A stretch of DNA of 64,000 nt from Septoria linicola (Eukaryota > Ascomycota > Dothideomycetes > Mycosphaerellales > Mycosphaerellaceae), in NCBI GenBank assembly GCA_024114885.1, contig CP099420.1, forward strand, positions 372,001 to 436,000. Reading direction: 5' to 3'. The first letter of the stretch is position 1. Every line of letters begins with the position of its first letter. A program made the position numbers and the translations under genes. Below are positions 1 through 11,128 of the stretch, in pieces. The notes beneath the pieces are model-generated. The model did not search any database. It worked only from the letters and a program-made list of their open reading frames with translations, and was not told where the DNA came from.

Positions 1-603
1 TCGGCGAAAGAGACGTCCATGTTCATGACCTTTCGAGTTCGTCTTGCTTTACACGCTGGAAGGTCTGCAAAGGTGCATACAAGCATCATAGAACCACGAT
101 AGAACTCACCTAGAATACCATCTTCTCCTCAATCTAGACTTCCCATCCTCGTCGCTCATGGAAACAGTATCCACCTGCTCACCCCTCGCGAGTCGCGTGG
201 CTCCAGGATCGAAATACAAGGCTGAGTGGTCCGTGCCACCGCCAAGCCGCAGTCTCTGTATGACGTGCTTGCCTCACCTTGTTCTTCCCATCCAATCGAA
301 CCACAACCGAGCCGGTTCTCCCTTGTTCTCATTCACAAACGTGCGCGTGCTTAGTTCTGTTTTCAGCAGGAGGTGAGATGCTTGGTATGCTGCGTGTACC
401 AAGCGATATGTTTCGATTTCGTAATTGTGCCGTGTGTGAGATGATATGAGTCTGGGCGTCGATGGCGTGGTGGAGGTTTGAAAAGAAGTCGTAGGCTCTG
501 GTAAGGTGAGTGCTGCTGATACTTAGGTTGGACTGGATTCGTGGCGAGGTAGGTTACAGGATACCTTTCGCCTTGCTTTGCTTTTCTGGATCGTTCAACC
601 AAG
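1..603. other. 5' flank of permease gene, no gene seen
   Basis: Short open frames on both strands (up to about 79 codons) show no recognisable motif, signal peptide or splice-supported extension. I read this stretch as the upstream region of the permease gene that starts at 604. No TATA box or other site could be supported. Confidence 0.5.
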
Positions 604-2240
604 ATGGGGATTCTGGACTGGCATAGGAAGAGTCCTTCCGTTGCGGAGGAGAGTGTCAGTCATACTTCTTCGTCAAAAGATGGAGAGTATGTCGAGGCCG
701 CCCGTGAGTATATCAATTCATCTTCCTCAATAGCCACGGCTAACCAGAAATAGACGATGGCACAGGCGTAGCACAACAATCGAAACGCCAAATCGGCGTC
801 GTCTCTGCAGCATTCCTCATCTTCAACCGCATGGTTGGCACTGGCATCTTCGCCACACCCTCCGGCATCCTATCACAAACTGGCTCCGTCGGTCTCGCAC
901 TGTTCATGTGGCTCGCCGGTATGCTGATTGCAGCTGCTGGTATGGCCGTCTACCTGGAGTTTGGAACCGCTATCCCTCGCAATGGAGGTGAGAAGAACTA
1001 CCTCGAATACGTCTTTCGTAGACCAAAGTTCATCGCGACTGGCTTCTACACTGGCTATGTGATCCTGCTTGGTTGGGCGGGATCGAACTCTGTCGTCTTC
1101 GGAGAGTACATCCTCACTGCCGCGAATGTGGAAGTCAACAGATGGAACCAGCGCGGTGTAGGACTCGCCTGCATCACTTCAGCCTTCCTCATCCACGGTC
1201 TGGCACTAAAGTGGGGTCTAAGATTGCAGAACTTACTCGGAATCATAAAACTCATCATCATCCTGATCATCGTCATCTCCGGCTGGGCGGCACTTGGAGG
1301 CGCTCTCAAAGTCGACAAACCAGACAACTTCACCAACGCCTTCGAAGGCACGACCGGCTCCGCATATGGCATCGTGACCGCCCTCTACAATGTCATCTGG
1401 AGCTACATCGGCTACAGCAACGCCAATTACGCCCTCAGCGAGACCCGAAACCCAATCAAGACTCTCAAGATCGCCGCTCCTACAGCTCTCATCGGTGTTG
1501 GCGTCCTCTATATGCTCGTCAACATCGCCTACTTCGCCGCCGTCCCGAAAGACGAGATCCTCGAAGCCAAGCGTATTCTCGCAGCAGCGTTCTTCCGCAA
1601 CATGTTTGGTCCCAGCGCAGAGCGCGCCATGTCCGTGTTCGTCGCGCTCTCTGCTTTTGGAAACGTGCTTTCGGTCATTTTCTCTCAAGGTCGACTGGTG
1701 CAAGAACTCGGTCGTGAGGGTATCCTACCATTCTCGCGCTTCTGGGCCAGCAACAGGCCTTTCAATGCTCCGCTGGCAGGTCTCTTCGAGCATTGGCTTG
1801 TGTCGGTTATCATCATGATGGGTCCGCCGCCGGGAGATGCGTATAACTTCATCTTGAACGTGATTAGCTACCCATTGGCCATTGTCAATACCTTTGTCGC
1901 ACTGGCATTGATCTGGTTGTATCTGCACAAGCAAGCGTGGAACTGGAACCCGCCGTTCAAGGCTACGCTGCCGGTGGCGGTGTTCTTCTTCCTGAGCAAT
2001 GTGTACCTGGTCATTGCGCCGTTTATTCCGCCTTCGGATGGAAACAGCATTTACGAGAGTCTGCCGTACTACTTGCACTGCATTGTTGGTTGCGCGATCA
2101 TCGCTGGTGGTGGCGTGTACTGGCTTGTTTGGGCTATTATCTTGCCGAAGATTGGCAAGTATGAGCTTGTGCGGGAAGAGTATACTGATGAGATTGATGG
2201 ATGGACGAGATACCACTTCGTCAGGAGAAAGTTGGCGTAG
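604..2240 (+). CDS. Methionine-permease-like amino acid transporter (LAT/APC family)
   Basis: Predicted plasma-membrane amino acid permease of 528 residues, most like fungal high/low-affinity methionine permeases (MUP1/MUP3, L-type amino acid transporter branch of the APC superfamily). Two exons: 604-703 and 754-2240. The 50-base intron has donor GTGAGT at 704, a CTAAC branch sequence near 740 and acceptor TAG at 751-753; a nearer CAG at 747 would bring in a stop at once. The soluble N-terminus is short and Ser/Glu rich. The first membrane segment carries the APC signature NRMVGTGIFATPS, followed by about eleven more hydrophobic segments to residue ~500. The start at 604 is chosen because splicing joins it in frame to the conserved core; the core's first internal ATG (831) would cut off the first helix. 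Substrate is inferred from family resemblance only. Confidence 0.85.
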
Positions 2241-2689
2241 AGCGAATACAGATAGAGCTCGATAATGTTCCTGCAGTGCTGCTCTCACATACTTGGCTTT
2301 CGCCCATGCGTGCTGATGATTGTCAACTTGCCTCCCGCTTTGCAATCGCGAGTGAGTGACTCTAGAACGTCTAATGCTCTGGACACGCGTCAGCCGAATT
2401 CTTCAGACCAATGTCCTGTCTATGTCGAAGCAGACGCACCAGCTGAAATGAGATCTCCCCAGCACCCCAACCAATCACATCCTCCGAGCGCCAAGGACCC
2501 CACCTCATCCTGCCGCACGCCTCCGACCTCATCTCTCAGCCCTGGCCAAGCCTGAACCAGACAAAACATCGCGTCTCCTGTAGTAAGCCTCGAATCATGT
2601 CTATACAATAAGTGTACTATCCTCATCATCCATACCAAGCTTTCTCATCTCCCTCACATACTCGTCTTGACGAAAGCTTGACCTATACA
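2241..2689. other. Intergenic region between permease and sedolisin genes
   Basis: This holds the 3' end of the permease transcript and the upstream region of the sedolisin gene. Short open frames on both strands have no recognisable features. The reading frame open from 2612 lacks a signal peptide until the ATG at 2690, so 2612-2689 is treated as leader. Confidence 0.45.
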
Positions 2690-4885
2690 ATGCTTCGCGC
2701 CGGTGCCTTGCTGGCCGCAGCATACTTTCTCACTTTTCAAGCATCATGCACTGCTGCTACGAGTATACAAAAGCGAGCAGCTACTAATCACGGCTGGACA
2801 CGTTCAAATCTCGCTCCTCGCGATGGAGTGATAAAACTGCACATTGCCCTCCGGCAAGAAGACCGTGGAGCAGCAATCGAGCGTCAGCTTGTGCTTGCCT
2901 CAGATCCGGACAGTCCGGCATTCCGACAACATCTGTCCGCAAGTCAGGCTGTAGAGCTTTCGCAGCCCGCTCAAGGTAGTGTCAGGGAAGTTGAGAGTTG
3001 GTTGGGAGAGTATGGGTTGTTGAAGGATGCGGAGGTGTATGGAGGGATGTTTGAGGTTGAGACGACTATTCGAAAGGCGGAGAAGTTGTTGAATACGACG
3101 TATTGGACTTTTGAGGATGGGAGTGGGAGAGAGGTGAATCGTGTGGAGGTGTATCATTTACCGCAGGGTGTGGCGGGAGCTGTGGATTTCGTTACACCGA
3201 CGACGACTTTTCCTGAGGTTGGCTGCCGGAGGCATGCTGATGAGCTGAGGAAGCCTGAGAGAAGAATCGTGAAGAGGCAGTCGAACAATACGGACTGTAG
3301 TGGACCGGACGATCTTGCGACTCCGAGCTGTATCCGGGCAGCGTACGATATTACCTTTGAAGGTCTCAACTACACTTCTCAGCCAAATCGGACCACATTC
3401 GCTGTGTATGCCACGGAAGGCGCATCTTTCAACAACACCGATCTGCATCAGTATCTGCGAGAGTACAATCCACCGGCAGCTGAGGCCAGCGCCAGCTACT
3501 CAGTTATCGGACCAGGCGATCCAACATCTCCAGGCGGCATAGCTCCCAAGTTCGAGACATCACTTACCACTCAAGCTCTCCTCGGACTGGCATATCCGCA
3601 GGTTTCGAATGCTGTGCTGTACAACTATGGCGGAGTCTTTGGTCCAGAGAAAGGTGCTACTTACGACAACTTTGTCATGTTTTTGCAGCAGCTCATCACA
3701 AACGAGACTGTGCCTTCTGTGGTCAGTGTGTCGGAGTCAGCGGCGGAGAATCTGTTCGATCCGGATTATGCGAGAAGATTGTGTAATATGATGGCACAGG
3801 TGGGCGCGAGAGGTGTGACCATGCTATTCTCTGCAGGTAACAACGGGCCAAATGGAGACGTGTGAGTGAAAATCTTGCCAGCTGGCAAACGTGCCGCTCG
3901 TTATGTTGCTGAACGTTTGCTAATCCCATCTGGTTTCCAGAGCCGGAGGAGAGCACAAAGCAATCTTCGAACCAAAGTTTCCGGCTAGCTGTCCTTGGAT
4001 CACAGCGGTCGGAGGAACCACCAATCTTGGTAAGTGAGGTAAGAAGGCCTCACGTAGCTGCACCTGCTGATGTCTATCTCACTTTAGGTGACGAGGAAGC
4101 CGCGACTAAAGAAACAATTCCCACTGCTAGTCGTCTCGGCTTCACAAGTGGCGGCGGCGGGTTCTCCAACATCTTCGCACGACCACGGTATCAGAGTATG
4201 ATTCCGACATACATCGACAACTCGATTCCAGAGAGCTACTCTACCCAGTCGGGCTTCAACGCCTCTGGTAGAGGATATCCAGATGTCGCAGCGTTCAGCA
4301 CGCAGTTCCCAACAATAGTCGACGCCTTCGAACTACCTATTGGGGGCACGTCTGCCGCGGTCCCAACATGGGCGGCCATCATCAGCTTGCTGAATGACTA
4401 CGAGGCATTCCACGGAAGACCGCCGCTCGGCTTCTTGAATCCGTGGCTGTACAGCTTGAACGGCACTGGTCTCAAGGATATTGTGAAAGGCGGCAATAAT
4501 GTGGGAGATTGCTCAGCTGCGCAAGGATGTACGCTCCCGGAAGTCCTTGGGTTCAATGTGACTGAAGGGTGGGATCCGGTGACTGGGCTGGGATCTCCGA
4601 AGTTCAAAGAGCTTGTGAGGGCGCTGGAGGGCGATCGAGCTGCGTGAGTAGACTGTTCTGGATCAGAGATGTCGTGGTTGTGCTGACGATGTTTTCAGAC
4701 CTGACGAGGGGTTCGAGGCGGCGGTGAGCAGTGCTGCCGCATCTGCGAGTGCGACTTCTGCTCCTAATCAATCCGCAAGTGGGGAGACACAGACTTCGGC
4801 CGCTCAAGCAGTCCGACCGCATGGCATCGCCGGAGCAGCAGTCCTGGGTGCTGCTGTAATGATCCTTCTCGCCATTTGGGGCTGA
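2690..4885 (+). CDS. Sedolisin (S53, tripeptidyl-peptidase-like) secreted protein with altered active site
   Basis: Secreted or wall/membrane-anchored protein of 667 residues in the sedolisin/TPP1 (MEROPS S53) family, fungal acid proteases that process peptides outside the cell. Four exons: 2690-3861, 3941-4029, 4088-4643, 4699-4885; all junctions keep frame. A signal peptide (residues 1-24) is followed by a pro-domain and then the catalytic domain. The Ser motif GGTSAAVPTWAA, the SCPWITAVGGT strand and the C-terminal Ca-site motif GWDPVTGLG are present. The Glu/Asp helix reads FETSLTTQ where active members have E-x-x-L-D-x-Q, so Glu is kept but Asp is Thr. The oxyanion SGDxG motif reads SAGNNG, so Asp is Asn. 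The C-terminus is Ser/Ala rich and ends in a hydrophobic stretch, as in GPI-anchored members. An ATG at 2612 is in frame but would bury the signal peptide. It may be a non-catalytic paralogue; proteolytic activity is doubtful. Confidence 0.88.
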
Positions 4886-5002
4886 TGAGTGGAGAAGAAG
4901 TCGATTGTGCCCACGACACCAGGTGAGAGGGCATTGGGGCTTTCGCACCGGTGATAGAAGTCCTGCTGGTCGAGGACCCATCGTGAGGATGAATTCTGCA
5001 AC

Positions 5003-5221
5003 TTGGCGCTTCACTTGGTCACCAGGTCAACCGAACCGCTTGTTGTGCGGACCGAAAAAGCACTGCAGAAAATGTATAGAGATCAGAAGGTCAAGGACCG
5101 AGTTGAAAAGGCAGGGAATGTAGGGGAGGACGACGCAGCATCGAACACAAAGCCCCGATCTGCGCGCGCAATCCGTGAGCAGAGAGATGAGCTGATCTTC
5201 GATCTTCGAACAACCTCCGGG
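5003..5221 (+). other. Possible upstream exon of the 5254-6165 gene
   Basis: An open frame here reads like a charged, helical protein segment and ends at a GTGACT donor at 5222. Joining to an AAG acceptor at 5286 would keep frame with the downstream orphan gene, and the implied intron is 65 bases. The branch point is poor and the acceptor is weak, so this is only a possibility. Confidence 0.2.
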
Positions 5222-5253
5222 GTGACTGGGTTTCGATCTCGCGGTACCCCGGG

Positions 5254-6165
5254 GTGGAATCATTGTCGCCGGATGGTGGTGCTAAGGCCTTCAGGCGATC
5301 GGCGGAGCACATTGCAGTGCGACGAGGATTGACGCGATTCAATTTGGAAGATTGGATTGGAAAGAGAAGTTCAGGAACATTCGGCCGTTTAGTGGACGTG
5401 AAGCTTACAATATCAGCTGCGATGGCGGACTCATCCGAGCATCAGGTCTGCAATGCTGAGAAAGAGGAGGAGGGCTACAATGATGAGAGCCACACGATGA
5501 CCGCATCGCAGTGGGATATCACCATAGAAGGCACATACCTTGCTCTTGCTAGCGAGGACGAGACGAGCTTGACTACAGTCGCAAGCTTAGATCAGATGGC
5601 TCAGCTCGTGCCTGTGGGGAAGATCGATGTCAACGGCGATGCTCCCGATGCGATCAGGCAAGATCACACCACTGCCAGCGAGGGAATTCAAGGCGTGGAG
5701 CAGAGCGTGTCTCCTGCGTCTGTTGAGAACCAGACGCGCGAACAGTCGATCGCTATGACCAACAACGACAGCCAGGACGAGAGCGAGTATGGAGCCATGT
5801 ACAACATATCAGAGTTGCAGCGTGCTGCCAAGAAGTGCCTTGCGCCCACTCAGAAAGATGATGTTGCCAACATCTCTCCGTGCGAACTGCATTCCGTCAT
5901 TGCCACGAACCACGTTGAGCTGGACCGAGACGAGAAATTCCTCTTGGAAGCGATACGTATGGGCAAGAGACGCAGATGGCAAGATCTTGCGGCACTCCTA
6001 GACGTGGAGGATGTTTCAGCTGCATGGCAGCACCATGCCTTCGATCTTTACGAAACGCTCAAGGGGCGTGAACAACAGGGTGAAGCGCTGATCGAGAAAA
6101 TTCGAATGTTTAACTCCACGAGGCAGCCAAGCCCAAGATGTGGAGGCAAGTCTGCGATGCTGTGA
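5254..6165 (+). CDS. Orphan hypothetical acidic protein
   Basis: Open frame of 303 codons with no family I recognise. The sequence is soluble, with no signal peptide or membrane segment. The middle is rich in Asp, Glu, Ser, Thr and Gln and looks disordered. The last 80 residues or so are predicted to be helical and more basic, with an LLEAIRMGKRRRWQDLAALL segment. The start is uncertain: 5254 is the first ATG, 5422 (reading MADSSEHQ) has a good context and would give about 247 residues, and an upstream exon at 5003-5221 is possible. Coding composition looks genuine and the opposite strand is broken up by stops. It sits between the sedolisin and the Rrt8-like gene on the same strand, with no sign of a shared function. 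Confidence 0.5.
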   Translation: MESLSPDGGAKAFRRSAEHIAVRRGLTRFNLEDWIGKRSSGTFGRLVDVKLTISAAMADSSEHQVCNAEKEEEGYNDESHTMTASQWDITIEGTYLALASEDETSLTTVASLDQMAQLVPVGKIDVNGDAPDAIRQDHTTASEGIQGVEQSVSPASVENQTREQSIAMTNNDSQDESEYGAMYNISELQRAAKKCLAPTQKDDVANISPCELHSVIATNHVELDRDEKFLLEAIRMGKRRRWQDLAALLDVEDVSAAWQHHAFDLYETLKGREQQGEALIEKIRMFNSTRQPSPRCGGKSAML

Positions 6166-6980
6166 ACGCCTTTCGGCCTGAGAGCCAGAAGGTCAGTGTT
6201 GAAGAAGTTCGAGCCTGTTCGGAGTTCCTGACATCGCGTGGCCACGTCTGAGTGGCATGACTGGACGCCCTGCACGAGGAGTAGATCGACACGGGCTATG
6301 AGAACGGCTGTACAGCTTGAGGTGGACTTGGAAAGGTCCAGTGCTATGTGTGTAATGCGACCACAAGGCAAGAGCACACCAGAGATGGCTGAATAATGTT
6401 GGCCTAGTGGCAGTCATCCAAGAACAATGGTGCGTTTCGTAGAATTGTGCAAAAAGGCGGAGAGAAACAGTTCAGTAGAGACTATGCCATTAGGTTCTAC
6501 CTCGAGCTCACAGTCTTGTTGCACGCAACGATCCTCTCCTTCTCCAGACGCTATCGAGCAGAGAAAGTATGGGGGATGGACCTGACGCTTAGGGTGTCGT
6601 TTCGAGGATACACGCAGTTTGAACAGCATCTTCTTGTCAGCTTAGAGGCAGCCCACCCGGGGACAATTCCTTTCCAGTGCAGCGAGTCTCCGCTAATGCG
6701 AACACCTCCAAATGTATAACAATTTTCATCGAAACCAGAGACGTGTGCATGCGCGTGAACCAGTCAAGCCACCAATCCATCAAAGTGAAGCTATTCCCAA
6801 TGCGGACTACGCGAATTCACCTTGGCATCATCTTGATGACGTAGGAAAAGATGGGCGTCACTTTCTGGAATGAATTGATCTTTCTTGCTTTGATCTTGCG
6901 GCGTGCCTTTCCTCCTGCTTCACAAGTGCAAAGAAAATTCCAGGAAACACAACAGAAGTTCAGCACAGCCATACTCCAAC
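6166..6980. other. Intergenic region, no gene supported
   Basis: Several frames of 60-110 codons occur on both strands (for example 6447-6719 plus). None has a motif, signal peptide or splice support. I read the right part as the promoter and leader of the Rrt8-like gene at 6981. Confidence 0.45.
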
Positions 6981-7938
6981 ATGGCAGACAAGATCAAGGA
7001 GACTGCAAAGCAGGAAATCTCAGCGACTGCGAAACAGGCCAGCGCTGCAGCGAAGTCTGGAGCGTATCTCTATCCTCTTAAGGTACAATCAACAGCACTT
7101 CTCATGTCTTATACCTCAAGCTGATGAGACCCAGGGCATCTTCTACTTCTGGTCCCACAAGTCCCTATGGAAGCCCTTCCTCGCAAAGCTCCTGCCAACC
7201 ATGTCTCTCGGCCTGGCAGTGACAGTCGGCATGTTCCTGTTCACATACCTGCCACAGCTCGCGATCTTGGTCTTCACGAATGGACCTCTGGCAGTCGTTT
7301 CGACTGTCTTCCTTGTGCTGTCTGAGTCGAGCACATTGACCATGGTTCTTGCCAAGACTCTTCTCATTGAGGACTCTTTGATCGACACTTTTGATGGAAC
7401 GCTGGTTGCTCGTGGACACACTGGGCTTGTGGAGAAAGATCGCCAAGTCAAATCTTCGTCTTTTGGAGATTCGATTCAGAGGTTGGGGAAGTTGGCTACG
7501 AAGCCGTTTCAGAAGTTTACGCCTGCTGCTATTGTGGTGAGCTACGTTTAGATCATCGAAAAACTCTCGCATCAAGCTAACATAGTCCAGCGCTACCTCA
7601 TCTCCCTACCGCTCAACTTCATCCCAGTAGTCGGCACAGCAATCTTCATCACTCTGCAAGCCCGCAATCGCGGTCCAGCCTCGCACGCACGATACTTCCA
7701 GCTCAAGGGCATGAACGAGGACCAGAAGGAGAAGTACGTTGAGCAGCGATCAGGCTACTACACGGCGTTCGGTATCCCAGCGGTTCTGCTCGAGATGGTG
7801 CCTCTTGCCGGCATCTTCTTCGCTTTCACAAACACTTGTGGTGCAGCACTCATGGCTGCCGACTTTGAGCAGCACGGCGATACTAGCCCAGAGCTAAGAG
7901 AGCGGTCTGGAGCTGGTACTGCGAAGAAGTCTTCTTGA
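6981..7938 (+). CDS. Rrt8/EI24-like multi-pass membrane protein
   Basis: Membrane protein of 283 residues resembling the fungal EI24/Rrt8 (outer spore wall/lipid droplet) family. Three exons: 6981-7082, 7135-7536, 7591-7938. The introns are 52 and 54 bases with GTACAA and GTGAGC donors and CAG acceptors; both are phase 0. The N-terminus is an amphipathic, Lys/Ala/Glu-rich helix. About four hydrophobic segments follow: residues ~55-75, ~80-100, a third beginning RYLISLPLNFIPVVGTA, and a fourth around LLEMVPLAGIFFAFTNTCGA, which is the most family-like part. The C-terminus is short and polar. In yeast, relatives sit on lipid droplets or in the spore wall; the role here is inferred from family resemblance alone. 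Confidence 0.75.
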
Positions 7939-8448
7939 GCGAACGCAAAGTAGAATCGCTAACTGCAAAGCAATCAAGTTCGATTAGTGATATGCGCGAA
8001 CAGCAGCATGCATGGAGATAAGAAATAGCAGTATGTCTGGCGTGGAAGAAGTCACAGCAGGACTCAGAGCATGGCGAGCAGCTTCGCCGATATCGAACAA
8101 GTTTATGCGGCAACCGACGGCACAGTCGCGGTCATAGTCGATTTGATAGATAGGCCAAATGTCGGGCAAGCAACACGATCAGCTACGAGACATAGCATAC
8201 TGTAACGCGTACGAACACAACAGCGGGGCCGCCAATGCCATTGATGGATTTCTGCAACACAGATCGCCAAGTTCCCCTCTTCCTTCAGAGCTACGCCTTC
8301 CAGATTTCCTGAAGAGGCAAGCAGATCCGAGTCAATAATATAGGAGAGCTATAGCTGCTTTGTACTTACAAAACCAGAGCCGAAGAGTTACTGACGAGAA
8401 CAGAAGAGATCGAGAAAAGCCTGACATTCAAGAAGATCTGGTTGCAAG
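7939..8448. other. Intergenic region upstream of the aminotransferase pseudogene
   Basis: No gene is supported. Short minus-strand frames (7883-8169) have no recognisable content. The region holds the 3' end of the Rrt8-like gene and the former promoter of the aminotransferase. Confidence 0.45.
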
Positions 8449-9953
8449 ATGTCGGCCACCACAATGACAGAGACTGCTTGTGGACCAACTCAACTCGGCA
8501 CAACCGCCCAAGCCGCAGCATCCCTCACCACATCTCCAGAAGACAACCCCAAAACATCCTCCTCAATCCTCCACTCCTCCATCTCTACCCTCCCGCCCCA
8601 AATAACCTCCGCCTCAGGCCTCTACCTCCACACCTCATGTGGTCTTTCCATCCTCGACGCCACCGGCGGCGCAGCCGTAGCCTGTCTCGGCCACGCACAC
8701 CCCCGCATCCTCTCCTCCATCAACCGCCAACTTTCTTCAGGAGTAGCATACGCCTACGCGCCCTTCTTCCGGACCGCACCAGCCGAAGCTCTCGCTTCCC
8801 GACTTTCCGCGAGCACAGGAGGACAGATGAGTAAAGTGTTCATCGTGTCTTCGGGAACAGAAGCCGTCGAAGCAGGATTGAAGCTCGCAAGGCAGTATTT
8901 CGTAGAGAAGGAAGGCAAAGACACGAAAAGGAGGAGGTTTGTAGCGAGGGAAGGGTCGTATCATGGGAATACACATGGTGCGTTGGCGATGGGGGACATG
9001 TAGCGAGAAAGGAGATTTACAGGCCGATCTTGAAGGAGGAGGTGGTTACTCATGTTAGTGCTTGTTATCCGTACCGGGGGAAGAAGGAGGGAGAGACGCA
9101 TGGGGAGTAGGTGGAGAGGTTGGGGAGGGAACTAGAGGAGGAGTTCTTGAGGATAGGGCCGGAGAGTGTTTGTGCGTTTGTGGCGGAGACGATGTCGGGG
9201 TTGACGTTGGGAGCTGTGCCGCCTGTGAAGGGGTATTTGAAGAAAATGAAGGAGGTGTGTGATCAGTATGGGGTGTTGTTAATGTTGGATGAGGTGTTGA
9301 GTGGAATGGGAAGAGCGGGGACCTTACATGCCTGGGAGCAGGAGAAAGGTGTTGTGCCGCATCTGCAGACTGTGGCGAAGGGCTTGGGTGCTGGGTATGA
9401 ACCGATTGGGGCACTGATGGTGCATAAAGATGTGGTAAAAGTGTTGAGCAAGGGCACGGGAAGTTTTGTGCACAGCCAGACTTATCAGGGACATCCAGTA
9501 GCTTGTGCGGCTGCGCTGGAGGTGCAGAAGGTTGTCGAGGAGGAGAAGCTGTTGGAGAATGTAAGAGGATTGGCGCCTACACTGGGGCGATTGTTGCGAG
9601 AAAGGCTTGGCCAGCATGCAAATGTTGGCGATATACGCGGTCGAGGCTTCATGTGGGCTGTAGGTGCATCGCATCTTGTGGCTTGAGTTCCGCTGACCCT
9701 TATACAGGTCGAATTTGTCAAGGACAGGAAGACCAAGGAACCTTTCCCGGTACATGAGAAAGTGTCTGCACGAATGCATGCGACAGGTTTGCAGAAAGGC
9801 TTCGAGATCTCCTTGTTGCCTGGCGGTGGTGTCGCTGATGGTGTCAATGGTGATGTGATCATGCTCGCTCCCGCGTACAACTGTACTCAGCAGGACATCG
9901 AGCTGATCGTGGAGAGGACTGTGAAGGTGCTGCACCACGTCCTGGGGTCCTAG
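8449..9953 (+). pseudogene. Class-III PLP-dependent aminotransferase, broken by one frameshift and one stop
   Basis: Remnant of a cytosolic class-III aminotransferase (the superfamily of acetylornithine, GABA and beta-alanine aminotransferases; exact substrate not readable). The first half (8449-9000) carries the cofactor-phosphate motif SSGTEAVEAGLKLAR and SYHGNTHGALAMGDM. A one-base loss at 9001 shifts frame; the conserved protein continues from 9003 until an in-frame TAG at 9108-9110, where the family normally has a sense codon, then runs intact to 9659. The signature LMLDEVLSGMGRAG and the PLP lysine in VAKGLGAGYEPIGA are kept. A normal 48-base intron (9660-9707, CTGAC branch) leads to a last exon 9708-9953. 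No GT-AG intron can remove both lesions without deleting conserved residues. The rest of the gene is well preserved, so the loss is recent or the lesions are sequence errors. Confidence 0.82.
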
Positions 9954-11020
9954 ATGAGGCATAGATAAGTGAGCTCAAGCGTTGTGCTGGGAAGACACTG
10001 ATCCGCTAGCTTCGCGACAAGTCAATGTGAAGTCCACACAAGCATGTGGAGAGACAAAATTGCCCCTCGTGCAGCCAGTCGTTTACCTCAACGGCCTCAT
10101 TAATCCTTCGAAGTCCGGCACGAAATGCTCGGGAGCACAATTTACCTCGATGGAATTACCTGTTGCCGAGTTCCGGTCGTGTCCATCGTACAGTCGCATG
10201 TCGCATGCGTATTCGTACCTCGTTGTTTGAAGGAGCAGTCCTTGTTTCTCCTTGCGCGAAACTTGTGCGCGTTCTCAGAGGTGAGCCGTCGCTTCGAGGT
10301 CCTGCTTCCAGCACCTGAGAAGAGAACTCATGGGTCTTTGCTCGTCGACCAGTTCCAATCTGCCAAGATTAACGGACCGGTTGTGCCAAGTTCTGTTGCC
10401 ACTTTGCCGCCGAGATGTCATTTGAGATCAAGCACTGCTTCTCCAGACAGACTGCCAATGAGGTTTGTGGAGTGACCGTGGCTGTGCTTTCCAGCTGCAG
10501 TCGTTTTCTGCAATTGGCGAAGGTCACTGGTTGATCGGACACAAGTGGTCGCGTGCCCACTTTCAATCCTTCTCTGGGTCGGCTTCCATGAGCCGAAGTT
10601 GGCCAAGCTGGCATTAGGACCGCAGGACAGCAGGACGCCTGAGGATGTCTGCGGCGGCCGCGTGGGGTATTTGTATAGTCAACATCAGCTGAGATCACTC
10701 ATCGATATGTGATGAGAAGATGTTGTCGCATCATGGTCAGCACTCTGTCTGTTTGATGCTGCTCGTGTGCTCCAATTGCAGCCCTCGATGGTGGTGATGC
10801 ACCAGCCGTGATTCTATTTGCCATAATGTGTCGTTCATGGTTAGCTCGCAGCCACTTTCACGGCGATCAGTGGGTATGACGCTCGACACAAGCCTTGAGG
10901 CTTCTCTGGCAAGACGGACAGAGGAAGCATGTAGGGTGTGTCTGCGCCGCGTGAAGATGTCATCGCATGGATTGCATCTTTCTCATGTCCCAGACAGCAA
11001 CTTGACAGGTGCAACTGATG

Positions 11021-11046
11021 AGAAGAAGAGGAGAAGGAGAAGGAGG
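11021..11046. repeat. GA-rich microsatellite
   Basis: Imperfect run of AGA/AGG triplets, all purine on the plus strand. It is low complexity, with no coding evidence around it. Confidence 0.6.
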
Positions 11047-11109
11047 TGATCTCGTCGGAATCACCGGACAATCGGCGTTTGCAGGAGCCTCTCCACCGTT
11101 TTGATACAA

Positions 11110-11128
11110 CTAACTAGAGTCTAGTTAG
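11110..11128. promoter_or_regulatory. Perfect inverted repeat, 9-base arms, 1-base centre
   Basis: CTAACTAGA and TCTAGTTAG flank a single G. The site lies about 330 bases upstream of the PAP2 start codon. Binuclear-cluster or bZIP regulators bind palindromes of this size, but no known consensus is matched, so a regulatory role is inferred only. Confidence 0.35.

Noticed and set aside
8977..9110. A GT...AG intron hiding the aminotransferase stop and frameshift
   Set aside because: It would remove about 44 conserved residues that are still readable, and its signals are weak. Two lesions in a conserved exon are the simpler reading.
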